NCBI RefSeq assembly: GCF_025685395.1 | Contig: NZ_JAGSYA010000004.1 | Coordinates: forward strand, 2,852,001-2,916,000 | From: Terriglobus tenax | Lineage (GTDB): Bacteria; Acidobacteriota; Terriglobia; Terriglobales; Acidobacteriaceae | Length of the DNA: 64,000 bases | Direction: 5' to 3' | In this document: positions 35,892-44,525 of the stretch, piece after piece | Position numbering within the stretch: position 1 is the first letter of the stretch | How the letters are laid out: each line of letters opens with the position of its first letter | The notes under the pieces: model-generated | Database searches by the model: none | What the model was told of the DNA's origin: nothing | The model's input: only the letters and a program-made list of their open reading frames with translations | Translations under genes and position numbers: made by a program

Positions 35892-36962
35892 TTAGAGGCC
35901 TTCGATCTCCAGGAGGCGTTTCTTGCGGTCGACACCCCAGCGATAGCCAGTGAGCTTGCCGTTGCTGCCCACGACGCGATGGCAGGGGACGGCGAGCGCC
36001 ACGGGGTTCGTGGCGCAGGCACGGGCCACGGCGCGGGTGGCGGTGGGCTGGCCCAGAGACTCGGCCACCTCGGCATAGCTGCGGGTTTCGCCACGAGGAA
36101 TCTCGCGCAGGGCCTTCCAGACGCGCTGCTGGAAGACGGTGGCTCGCAGGTCCAGCGGCAGGTCCAGCTCATGCGGAGCCGATCGCAACTGCGCCAGCAC
36201 GAAACGGACGCCCTGGGTCAGCAGCGGGTCGTCTTCGGCGGACTCAATCGCGGCGTGCGGGAAGCGGGAGCGCAGATCAGTCTCCACCTGGTACAAGGAG
36301 TCGCCAAAGGCGATAGAGCAGATGCCTTTGTGTGTCGCTGCGACAAGCACGAGGCCCAGGGAGCACTCGCTGGTGGTGAAGCGGATGGCGAGTCCTTCGG
36401 CTCCGCGGCGCGCCTCGCCGGGCGTCATACCAAGAGCGCTGGCGGCCTCATACATGCGGCTGGGGGAGGAGAATCCGGCCTCGTAGATGGCGTCGGTCAC
36501 GCGGTTCTTCGGCAGCTGCGAGCGCAGGCGATCCAGCTTGCGGGCGGCGGCGAACTCCTTCGGCGTGACGCCGAGGATGCGCTTGAAGTTCTTCTGCAGG
36601 GCAAAGGTGCTGGTGCCGGTCAGACGAGCCAGGTGGTCCAGGGTGACGGTCTGTCCGCTGTGCGCGGTCAGGTATTCGGCGGCGCGGGTTACTGGGGTGA
36701 GAAAGCGGTCGAGCAGTGGCTCGTCTGGCCTGCAGCGTTTGCAGGCGCGGAATCCGGCTGCGATGGCTTCGGCTGGCGTGGCAAAGAAGTCGACCTGCGC
36801 GCGCGAGGGGCGGCGGCTGGGGCATGAGGGGCGGCAAAAGATGCCGGTGGACTTGACGCTGTAGAAAAATGGCGCGGCGGGGTCACGGTCCAGCACCTGC
36901 TGCCAGCGGGTGTCGGGTACGGCGGCCGGGATGGAGGGGCGGAATGCCATGGCAAGGTTCAT
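35892..36962 (-). CDS. ada: Bifunctional Ada: methylphosphotriester/O6-methylguanine transferase and activator
   Basis: 356 residues. N-terminal zinc domain with four cysteines (IFCRPSC, C43/C47, and ACKRC, C74/C77), where one accepts the methyl of phosphotriesters; AraC-type helix-turn-helix in the middle (LARLTGTSTFALQKNFKRILG); C-terminal MGMT domain with active-site PCHRV at about 326-330. The methylated form activates alkylation-repair genes including itself. Start ATG 36962; a second in-frame ATG (MAFRPS) four codons on is possible. Divergent from the GH39 gene. No alkB or alkA nearby. Confidence 0.95.
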   Translation of the reverse strand: MNLAMAFRPSIPAAVPDTRWQQVLDRDPAAPFFYSVKSTGIFCRPSCPSRRPSRAQVDFFATPAEAIAAGFRACKRCRPDEPLLDRFLTPVTRAAEYLTAHSGQTVTLDHLARLTGTSTFALQKNFKRILGVTPKEFAAARKLDRLRSQLPKNRVTDAIYEAGFSSPSRMYEAASALGMTPGEARRGAEGLAIRFTTSECSLGLVLVAATHKGICSIAFGDSLYQVETDLRSRFPHAAIESAEDDPLLTQGVRFVLAQLRSAPHELDLPLDLRATVFQQRVWKALREIPRGETRSYAEVAESLGQPTATRAVARACATNPVALAVPCHRVVGSNGKLTGYRWGVDRKKRLLEIEGL

Positions 36963-37040
36963 AGGCAGTATCGTGCAACGGAGCGGCAGGTGGCCACACC
37001 CCGTTTCTTGCCGTCAAAGTTTGGCATCTAAGTCCGGAGT

Positions 37041-38552
37041 ATGAGCCGTCGATTTGTACTCGGATTGCTGCTGGGCTGTGCCATGGTCTCCTCCGCCGTG
37101 GCGCAGCAGGATGAGGTGGTGCGTGTGGACGCACACGCGGAGGCGAAGCCTTTTCCCCACTTCTGGGAGCAGATGTTCGGCTCCGGCCGGGCGGTGCTGG
37201 CGTTGCGGCAAAGTTATCGTGACGACCTGGCTGCGGTGCATGCGGTTACAGGTGTGCAGTACCTGCGCTTCCACGCCATTCTGCATGACGAGCTGGGTGT
37301 CTACAACGAGGATGAGCACGGCAACCCGGTCTACAACTTCAACTACATTGACCAGATCTACGACGGCCTTCTGGCGCAGGGCGTCAAGCCGGTGGTGGAG
37401 CTGAGCTTCATGCCGAAGAAGCTCGCCTTCAATCCGGATGCACTGCATCCGTTCTGGTACAAGCAGAATGTCTCGCCGCCCAAGGATATGAAGCGGTGGA
37501 ACGACCTGATCTCGGCGCTGGCGAGGCACCTGGTGCAGCGTTACGGAACGGAAGAGGTAGCGCAGTGGTACTTCGAGGTGTGGAACGAGCCGAACATCGA
37601 CTTCTGGGGAGGCGTTCCGCGTGACGAAACCTACTTTGACCTGTATGCCAACACGGCGCGGTCGCTGAAGGCGGCGAGCCCGCGTCTGCGCGTGGGCGGT
37701 CCGGCCACCGCGGCGGCTGCGTGGGTGCCGGAGTTCCTGGCCTTCTGCGCACAGAACAAGGTGCCGGTGGATTTTGTTTCCACCCATGGATATGCGGACG
37801 AGCCGGTGAAGCGGTTGCTGGGAACGGACGAGGTGATTGCACCGGAGGACCGTGTGGCCGCGGCGATTGCGAAGGTGCGGCGCGAGATTGATGCTTCGGC
37901 AGCACCTCACCTGCCGCTCCTGTGGACGGAGTGGAATGTCTATCCTGCCCGCGATGCGCGGGAGACGCCGTATGTCGGTCCTGCACTGGCGAATACCATT
38001 CGCGAGGCCGATGGCAAGGTGGACTATCTTTCCTTCTGGACCTTCTCCGAGGTCTTCGAAGAGGGTGGCCCGGCGCGGGCTCCGTTTACGCAGTTCGGTA
38101 TCCGGGCCATGGGCGGCATCAACAAGCCTGCGTTTTATGACTTCGCCCTGTTGCACCAGTTGGGCGAGCAGAGAATCTCGAACAGTTCGAAGCACGCCAT
38201 CGTTACCAGGCTGGCGGACGGTAGCCTGGCGATTGTGGTGTGGAACCTGGTCGATCCCGAGGCGAAGCCGGTGAGCCGCGCTGTGACGCTGCAGGTGGAA
38301 GGCGTTCCCGCAAACGCCGAGGTCACGGTGCAGCGCGTGGATGAGGCACACGGCAACGTGGGTCCTTTTTACAAGGCCATGGGCAGCCCGGTAAGTCCCA
38401 CGCCAGCGCAGGCAGGGGAGCTGAACCGCAAAACGGCGTTGGGTGAGCCGGAGCGCACGAAGCTCACCCAGGGCGTCGTCCATCTGCAGCTTGCGCCAAA
38501 TGCGTTGCTGTTGGTGAAGATTGCGGCAGAGAAGCATCCTGCTTCGCGGTAA
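37041..38552 (+). CDS. Secreted GH39 glycoside hydrolase (beta-xylosidase-like)
   Basis: 503 residues. Signal peptide (FVLGLLLGCAMVSSAVAQQ), then a TIM barrel with the acid/base Glu in VWNEPNIDFWGG (E183) and the nucleophile Glu in LLWTEWNVYP (E297). The C-terminal part (about 370-500) is a beta-sandwich as in GH39 xylosidases. Cleaves xylose or related residues from xylan or hemicellulose fragments; alpha-L-iduronidase-like activity is less likely in this context. Single-gene unit between ada and the efflux pump. Confidence 0.9.
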   Translation: MSRRFVLGLLLGCAMVSSAVAQQDEVVRVDAHAEAKPFPHFWEQMFGSGRAVLALRQSYRDDLAAVHAVTGVQYLRFHAILHDELGVYNEDEHGNPVYNFNYIDQIYDGLLAQGVKPVVELSFMPKKLAFNPDALHPFWYKQNVSPPKDMKRWNDLISALARHLVQRYGTEEVAQWYFEVWNEPNIDFWGGVPRDETYFDLYANTARSLKAASPRLRVGGPATAAAAWVPEFLAFCAQNKVPVDFVSTHGYADEPVKRLLGTDEVIAPEDRVAAAIAKVRREIDASAAPHLPLLWTEWNVYPARDARETPYVGPALANTIREADGKVDYLSFWTFSEVFEEGGPARAPFTQFGIRAMGGINKPAFYDFALLHQLGEQRISNSSKHAIVTRLADGSLAIVVWNLVDPEAKPVSRAVTLQVEGVPANAEVTVQRVDEAHGNVGPFYKAMGSPVSPTPAQAGELNRKTALGEPERTKLTQGVVHLQLAPNALLLVKIAAEKHPASR

Positions 38553-38616
38553 ACGGGTCTAAGCTGGCAGAGCCTCAGGATTCGTCCTGAACCTTACCCC
38601 TGATCGAAGAGGAAGC

Positions 38617-40203
38617 ATGGCGACTGCCGCAGCGACGGTAGACCAATCTGGTGCTGTGACCAAGGGTGTGAACCCGTGGCTGATTGCTGCGTCGGTCATG
38701 CTGGCCACCTTCATGGAGGTGCTGGACACCTCGATTGCGGCGGTGGCGCTGCCGTATATCGCCGGCTCGCTGTCGGCCTCGAACGACGAGGCCACATGGG
38801 TGCTGACCAGCTACCTGGTGTCGAACGCCATCGTTCTGCCGGCGTCGAACTGGTGCAGCCTGCGCTTCGGCCGCAAGCGCTTTCTGATGAGCTGCGTGGG
38901 CATCTTCACCATTGCCAGTTTCTTCTGCGGAGCCGCCCCGACACTGCCGCTGATGCTGCTGGCTCGCGTCGTCCAGGGTGCGGGCGGTGGCGCACTGCAG
39001 CCGCTGTCGCAGGCCATTCTGCTGGAGAGCTTTCCGCCCGCAAAGCGCGGCGCGGCCATGGCGGTTTTCGCGCTGGGCGTGGTGGTGGCCCCGGTTATCG
39101 GGCCAACGCTGGGCGGCTGGCTGACGGATACCTATTCCTGGCGCTACGCCTTTTACATCAACATTCCGGTGGGCCTGCTGGCACTGTTCATGATCGGCCG
39201 GTTTGTGAACGATCCGCCGTACATTGCGAAGGCGCGTGTGCCGCGCTTTGACAGGATCGGCTTCGGCACGCTGGTGGTATGGACCGGCTGCCTGCAGGTG
39301 ATCCTGGACAAGGGACAGGAGGATGACTGGTTTGGAGCTATCTGGCTGCGCTGGGCAACGCTGTTCCTGGTGACGGCGCTGGCGTGGTTTCTCGTTCACT
39401 CGTGGCGGTCAAAGGATTCGCTGGTGGACCTGCAGATTCTCAGGAACCGGAACTTCGCCGTGGGCAGTGTGCTGATCCTGCTTTTCGGCATGGCGATCTA
39501 TTCCACCGTAACGGTGCTGCCGCTCTTCTACCAGGAGCTGCTTGGCTACACGGCATTTACGGCCGGGCTTGTTGTGGCTCCGCGCGGCCTGGGAGCCATC
39601 CTGGGGTCATTTGTCATCGGCCGTATCTCCTCGAAGATCGACAACCGCATCCTGCTCACGCTCGGCTTCCTGGTATTCGGCCTGACGACGCTCTACTTCG
39701 GCAACATCACGCTGGATGTTTCTCCGACGACGCTGTTCTGGCCCATCGTCATCACAGGCATCGCTCTGGCGTTTGTCTTTGTGCCCATCAGCACCATGGC
39801 CTATGGAACGCTGCGCAATGACCAGATCGGCAATGCGTCGGGGCTGTTCAACCTGATGCGCAACGTCGGCGGCTCGATTGGGATTTCAATTGCGCAGACG
39901 CTGCTGGTGCGCCGCGCCGCGCTGCATCAGAACGAGATCATCAACTTTGTCCCCATTACCGGGGCGGAGTTCCAGCAGGCCGTACAGGCAACACGCGAGG
40001 CCCTGACGCACTCCTTCCTTGGCCCGGCGAATGCGCCTGCGGGAGCGAATGTGCAGCTCTATCAACAGCTCATACGACAGGCAATGTACTGGTCGTTTGT
40101 GGATGTCTTCCGGCTGTTGTCGCTGCTCTGCATCGTGTGCGTGGTGATCGTCTGGTTCTTCCAAAAGGTAAAGGGCAAGGGGCCGCCGGCCGGAGCGCAC
40201 TAG
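38617..40203 (+). CDS. DHA2-family (EmrB/QacA) MFS efflux transporter
   Basis: 528 residues with 14 hydrophobic segments. Signatures: FMEVLDTSIAAVALPYIAG (motif D1), LSARFGRK-like loop CSLRFGRKRFL, and the antiporter motif C region ALGVVVAPVIGPTLGGW. Such pumps export drugs or toxic organics with H+ exchange; many work with an EmrA-type adaptor, which is absent here. The next gene begins two bases after its stop. No regulator is adjacent. Confidence 0.92.
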   Translation: MATAAATVDQSGAVTKGVNPWLIAASVMLATFMEVLDTSIAAVALPYIAGSLSASNDEATWVLTSYLVSNAIVLPASNWCSLRFGRKRFLMSCVGIFTIASFFCGAAPTLPLMLLARVVQGAGGGALQPLSQAILLESFPPAKRGAAMAVFALGVVVAPVIGPTLGGWLTDTYSWRYAFYINIPVGLLALFMIGRFVNDPPYIAKARVPRFDRIGFGTLVVWTGCLQVILDKGQEDDWFGAIWLRWATLFLVTALAWFLVHSWRSKDSLVDLQILRNRNFAVGSVLILLFGMAIYSTVTVLPLFYQELLGYTAFTAGLVVAPRGLGAILGSFVIGRISSKIDNRILLTLGFLVFGLTTLYFGNITLDVSPTTLFWPIVITGIALAFVFVPISTMAYGTLRNDQIGNASGLFNLMRNVGGSIGISIAQTLLVRRAALHQNEIINFVPITGAEFQQAVQATREALTHSFLGPANAPAGANVQLYQQLIRQAMYWSFVDVFRLLSLLCIVCVVIVWFFQKVKGKGPPAGAH

Positions 40204-40204
40204 A

Positions 40205-40552
40205 ATGTTGGCCATGACTCCGGCGGACTTTCGCAGAATCGCGATCGCACTGCCTGGTGTGGAGGAAAGCTCCCACATGGGGGCAGCGGACTTCCGCGTG
40301 GGTGGCCGCATCTTCGCAACGCTGGCGCATGAGGCCAAAGGCTACGGCAACCTGATGCTTACCCCGGAGACGCAGCAGCCGCTGGTGGAAGAGCTGCCGG
40401 AGATTTTTCTGCCGGTCGCGGGCGGATGGGGGCGCAACGGAGCGACGCACATCGTGCTGTCGGCTGCAACCGAAGACCAGCTTCGCGGGGCGTTGAAAAC
40501 GGCACACCGTCTGCGTGTGGAGAAGAACAGCAAGACGGGAAAGAAGCGCTAG
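40205..40552 (+). CDS. MmcQ/YjbR-family protein
   Basis: 115 residues: MTPADFRRIALALPGVEESSHMG-type N-terminus, a HEAKGYGNLML stretch and the WGRNGATHIVL segment are those of the small MmcQ/YjbR proteins (double-winged fold, DNA-binding suspected, function unclear). ATG 40205 is preceded by GGAG at 40192-40195; it follows the efflux gene by one base and is likely co-translated. Its stop directly abuts the stop of the opposite-strand gene. Confidence 0.88.
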   Translation: MLAMTPADFRRIAIALPGVEESSHMGAADFRVGGRIFATLAHEAKGYGNLMLTPETQQPLVEELPEIFLPVAGGWGRNGATHIVLSAATEDQLRGALKTAHRLRVEKNSKTGKKR

Positions 40553-42121
40553 CTACTCGTCGTCCAGCGAGACCTTGGCTTTGCCGTCTGAGAGAGAGGT
40601 GGCCATGAACTGCGGTTGTTTGCGTGGCTTCTTCACCGGTTTTGGCTCGTCTTTCGGGTCAAGCCGGTAGACGATCAGAAGGTTGCGCTCCGGGTCGTCG
40701 AGAGCGGGGTATTCGGCCACGCGGGTCAGCTTATAGAGCGGCGCGAGGGCGTCCATCTTGTCGTCTTCGACGATATTCCAGGCAATGAACCACCCCGGTT
40801 TGTAGGCGGCTACGCGCTTGTCCAGGTCCATGGTGCCGAAGTCGTCGCAGATGGCCGGAAGGCCGGTCATCAGGGCGAGGTTGGAGCCGGAGATGGAGAG
40901 TACCAGGTGGTTGCCACGCGGATCGGCGTCAATCGTCGACCGGATACGCTTGGCGGCGTTCAGGTAGGTGTACTCCGGCGTACGGACGTAGTGCAGCGTC
41001 TCCATGCCGGCACGGATGGTTACGACGGCCAGGGCTGCTGCCGCGGCGCCGCGCACCCAGGCACGGTCCTCTGAAAGCAGCGTCAGCGAGATGGCCAGAA
41101 GAATAGTGAGCGGAACCGCAACCACCAGGTAATACCGTGGCTGCAGGTTGTTGTGGTACGCCAGGAAGAAGAAGTATCCGGCGACCCACAGCAGCAGCGA
41201 GATATAGAGCGGGTTTCGCCATGCCTTGCGATGGGTCAGTACGACGGCGGCGATGGCGACGGCAACCAGAAGGTAGGAGATGCGCCCCATCCACATGCCA
41301 TCGCGGAAGGTATTGGCGATGACCTTCCAGAGGGGTTCTTTCTGGAAGCTGGTGTACTGGTTGGCACTGAACAGGTAGCGGTAGTCGGCCAGGTAGTGGG
41401 GCCGGACAAAGATGAGGAAGTAGCTTGCCCAGAGGGTTGCGGAGATGGCTCCGGCCGGAAGGGCAAAGCGCAGCGCGGAGCGCCAGCGGTAGCCGGATTG
41501 GGCAAAAATCATCCAGAAGATAGCCGGCAGGAGGAAGACGGCCGTGGTCTTGGTGAGCACCATCAGCGGCATGATGATGCCGAGTGTGATGGTGGGCAGC
41601 CAGCGGGGGAGTCCTTTCGCCTGGGGGGAAAGGAACGATCCGGCATAAAGGCCGAGCAACGTCAGCAGAATCAGCAGGGGCTCCAGGATCGCCAGCCGGC
41701 TGAAGGCATAGATGAACGGGCTGACCGCGAGCAGCAGAACGGCGATGGCCGGAACCAGCGATCCCTGGCGCATACGGCGCAGCAGCAGGTAGGTCACGAT
41801 CAGGATGGCGCCGAAGACGCCTACGGCGAGTCCGCGAGCGGTGCCCAGGCTGACGCCAAAGATGGAGAAGACGCCTGCTTCCAGAAGGGGCCAGACAGGC
41901 AGGGCCACGGCCGGGTTGAAGTCTCCGGAGACATACCAGTTGCCCCGCAGAAAATAGCGGATGGCTGCGTCGCCATACCAGCCTTCATCGGTGTACTTCG
42001 CCCAGTCCATCCACGGGGAATGGTTGGGGAAGTCCGCGTTCAGGTGGACGGCGTGCAGGGCGAAGAAGACCGCTGCCAGCGCCAGGATCGCCCATCGAAC
42101 TCCACGATAATTTCCGTTCAC
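40553..42121 (-). CDS. GT-C membrane glycosyltransferase (PMT/ArnT-like)
   Basis: About 522 residues and 11-12 helices. The first periplasmic loop carries MDWAKYTDEGWYGDAA, with the Asp-Glu pair that is catalytic in GT39/ArnT-type enzymes, then RGNWYVSGDFNPAVALP. These move a sugar from a polyprenyl-phosphate carrier to a lipid or protein outside the membrane. I choose GTG 42121; a TTG at 42169 would overlap the upstream gene by 38 bases. C-terminal tail (PKPVKKPRKQPQ) is cytosol- or periplasm-facing and charged. Last gene of a leftward cluster. Confidence 0.82.
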   Translation of the reverse strand: MNGNYRGVRWAILALAAVFFALHAVHLNADFPNHSPWMDWAKYTDEGWYGDAAIRYFLRGNWYVSGDFNPAVALPVWPLLEAGVFSIFGVSLGTARGLAVGVFGAILIVTYLLLRRMRQGSLVPAIAVLLLAVSPFIYAFSRLAILEPLLILLTLLGLYAGSFLSPQAKGLPRWLPTITLGIIMPLMVLTKTTAVFLLPAIFWMIFAQSGYRWRSALRFALPAGAISATLWASYFLIFVRPHYLADYRYLFSANQYTSFQKEPLWKVIANTFRDGMWMGRISYLLVAVAIAAVVLTHRKAWRNPLYISLLLWVAGYFFFLAYHNNLQPRYYLVVAVPLTILLAISLTLLSEDRAWVRGAAAAALAVVTIRAGMETLHYVRTPEYTYLNAAKRIRSTIDADPRGNHLVLSISGSNLALMTGLPAICDDFGTMDLDKRVAAYKPGWFIAWNIVEDDKMDALAPLYKLTRVAEYPALDDPERNLLIVYRLDPKDEPKPVKKPRKQPQFMATSLSDGKAKVSLDDE

Positions 42122-42131
42122 GAGTGCGATT

Positions 42132-43406
42132 TTAGTGGATTGCCTTGGCAATCCACATTCCTGTTTCAAGGATCAGCGTATACGCAGCGGCTCGCGTCGT
42201 GAAATGGCGGCGGAGGTAAGCGCGGTCAAAGGCGCCCAGGAAGACAATCAGCAGTAGTGGATCGTAATACCGCTGGAAGCTGACGCGGATCATGATGGCT
42301 GAGCCAATGAGCAGCACCATCAGAGCGCGCGACTGCCAGTTGACCTGCCGGAAGAGGTGCGATGCGACAGCGGCTCCGGCGATGACCAGCAGGCTGTACA
42401 GGAACGGCTCCGCCTTCCCCGTAAAGTCGAGCATCTTGATGATGATGCCGCTGACAATGAGTTCGCCTCCGGTATAGAAGGGCGAAGGTGTGGTCAGCAG
42501 CTTGAGAAGCAGAAACAGCAGGCCAAACGAGAGGTCAGGGACCCAGGATCCGCGGGAGCGGAAGTACGCGGAGACCGCATGCGGCTGGGCGGCAAGGAAA
42601 GGAATCGCGGCAAAAAGAATGGAAAAGAAGATAAAGGCGACGCCTTCCAGCGCCAGCCCTTCATGGTGCTGCTGAAAACGCGGGGGCGTAAGCCCATGCC
42701 ACAGCCGGAACAACGCCACGGCGGGAATCATGAGGGGGACGAAGATCAGGACCCATGCACGATGGATGGTGCCACGAAGAAGCAGTACCAGGGCAACATA
42801 GGCAATCAGCCAGAGAAAATTCTGCCGCGTGTAGAAGGTGAGGGCACTGGCCAAAGCCGCTCCCAGAAAGCAGAGCAGCGGATGTTTTGTATCGCTCTCC
42901 ATCCAGGCGAGCGACAGCAGCGTCAGCAGGGTGAGGGCTGTCGCCATGTTGTCTGTCGATGGCCAGAATGCCTGCGTACGGTAGTACGGCGATACCAGAA
43001 GGACCGCGGCGAACAGCAGGATGGCAGGGCGATGCTCCGGCTGGAAGCCGAACCGCTTCGCCAGCAGAAGCGCAAAGACGCCGACCGCGGCAACGCACAG
43101 AAGGGTGCTTGCCACGCCATACGATGGCTGGTCATAGCGAAAAGGCCCGTAGACAGACAGCAGGTGAAACAGCGGAGTTGTGGCAGAGGAATAGCTCTGC
43201 AGCGCCTGCGCCAGTGGCTTGCTTTCAATGGTCTTGAAGGCCGGGATATGAAAGACCGTCAGGTCGCCATGCGCCGCGGAGGCAGCGCCTTCGTGCAGGA
43301 GATATCCCGCAAAAAAGGAGACGAGCAGCGCAACAAAGACCAGATAGGCAATGGAAAGCGGCGCACGGGAACGCGCGTTTGTCGTCATACCGGTGTGGTC
43401 GTCCAT
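42132..43406 (-). CDS. Polytopic GT-C-like membrane glycosyltransferase (ALG10-like loop)
   Basis: 424 residues, about 11 helices. The first loop has HGDLTVFHIPAFKTIES and SSATTPLFHLLSVYGPF, reminiscent of the DEIFHIPQAQ-type loop of ALG10/DIE2 glucosyltransferases and other GT-C enzymes; an exact family is uncertain. The start codon directly follows the TAA of the upstream permease gene (TAA-ATG), so translation is coupled. Likely adds a sugar to a lipid-linked oligosaccharide. Substrate unknown. Confidence 0.7.
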   Translation of the reverse strand: MDDHTGMTTNARSRAPLSIAYLVFVALLVSFFAGYLLHEGAASAAHGDLTVFHIPAFKTIESKPLAQALQSYSSATTPLFHLLSVYGPFRYDQPSYGVASTLLCVAAVGVFALLLAKRFGFQPEHRPAILLFAAVLLVSPYYRTQAFWPSTDNMATALTLLTLLSLAWMESDTKHPLLCFLGAALASALTFYTRQNFLWLIAYVALVLLLRGTIHRAWVLIFVPLMIPAVALFRLWHGLTPPRFQQHHEGLALEGVAFIFFSILFAAIPFLAAQPHAVSAYFRSRGSWVPDLSFGLLFLLLKLLTTPSPFYTGGELIVSGIIIKMLDFTGKAEPFLYSLLVIAGAAVASHLFRQVNWQSRALMVLLIGSAIMIRVSFQRYYDPLLLIVFLGAFDRAYLRRHFTTRAAAYTLILETGMWIAKAIH

Positions 43407-44504
43407 TTATTCGTAAGCGAGAGCTTCGATGGGATCTTTGGAGGCTGCCTTCAATGCCGGGTAGAGAGCTCCGAAGAATGCTCCTGCCAGGGACAGGATG
43501 GTTGCAATGCTGATCCAGCGGCCTGTCAGCTCAAAGTCCATGGTGGGGAACTTTGCATGGAGTGCGGCCCGTATGCCGAAGGTCGCAGCAATGCCGAGTG
43601 CCGTGCCGCAGATTGCGAGCAGTCCGCTTTCGCGGATAACAACGCCGACGATGGCTGCCTTGGAGGCGCCAAGCGACTTCAGGATGCCGATCTCCCGTGT
43701 GCGCTCCATAACGGCGGTGTACATGGATTGGAAGATCACCAGGAAGCCGATGATGATAGCGATTCCGATGACCGTTCTGAGGCCGACATTGAACAGGGGG
43801 AGCTTATCCGGAGCGAGACTGGAGAGCAGCTCATCCATGGTCTGGACGTCATACTGCTCCATCCCCGGTGTCGCATGAATCTCCGCCTTGACGACATCGG
43901 AGTTCTTCGGGTCATCGAGCTTCAGATAGAAGCCGCTGGCCTTGCCCTCGGTGCCGATCAACTGGCCCATGGTGTCAATCGGGATGAACTTGCGGCCGCC
44001 CTTGCCGTGCTCCACCACGCCAGAGATACGGAACTTGTGGCTCAGAATCTCGATGGAATCGCCCACCTTCTTGCCCTTTGCGGCCTCGAAGTCGTCGATG
44101 ATGGCGTCATCGGCGCCCTGGAAGGGGCCACCGGAGACGAAGGTGAAGGGGCGCAGCGCGTCGTAGCTCTTGAAGTCGATGCCGTAGATGTTCTCCAGCG
44201 TCGCGCCGGAGGAGAGCTTAATATTGATGGGCGCCGCAACGGTGACATGGGGCAGCGTCTTCAGCACGTCGGCCACCTTGATGGAGGCGGCCGCGCCGCT
44301 GACACCAATCAGGTTGCTGGCCGCGCCGGGGTGGGTGATCATGTCGGCGCCAATGCCGCTGGTCCTGACCTTTTGCCCGTTCAGCATGCCGAACATGATG
44401 GCTGCAATGGACAAAATCATGATGACCTCAATCGCCACAGCGAAGACGCTGATGAGCGAACGAAGCGGACGGTGGACCAGGTTCCCGATAACCAGCTTAT
44501 TCAT
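43407..44504 (-). CDS. FtsX/MacB-like ABC transporter permease
   Basis: 365 residues: one N-terminal helix (SLISVFAVAIEVIMILSIAAIMF), a large periplasmic domain (about 45-240) and three C-terminal helices with the FtsX motif EIGILKSLGASKAAIVGVV, and a DPIEALAYE end. MacB/LolC-type permeases act as mechanotransmitters for lipoproteins, toxins or peptides. The matching ATPase is not adjacent, which is unusual. It sits between a Wzy-like polymerase (22 bases upstream) and two glycosyltransferases, coupled to the latter. Confidence 0.88.
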   Translation of the reverse strand: MNKLVIGNLVHRPLRSLISVFAVAIEVIMILSIAAIMFGMLNGQKVRTSGIGADMITHPGAASNLIGVSGAAASIKVADVLKTLPHVTVAAPINIKLSSGATLENIYGIDFKSYDALRPFTFVSGGPFQGADDAIIDDFEAAKGKKVGDSIEILSHKFRISGVVEHGKGGRKFIPIDTMGQLIGTEGKASGFYLKLDDPKNSDVVKAEIHATPGMEQYDVQTMDELLSSLAPDKLPLFNVGLRTVIGIAIIIGFLVIFQSMYTAVMERTREIGILKSLGASKAAIVGVVIRESGLLAICGTALGIAATFGIRAALHAKFPTMDFELTGRWISIATILSLAGAFFGALYPALKAASKDPIEALAYE

Positions 44505-44525
44505 GCTGTCTACAGTTTACCGTTT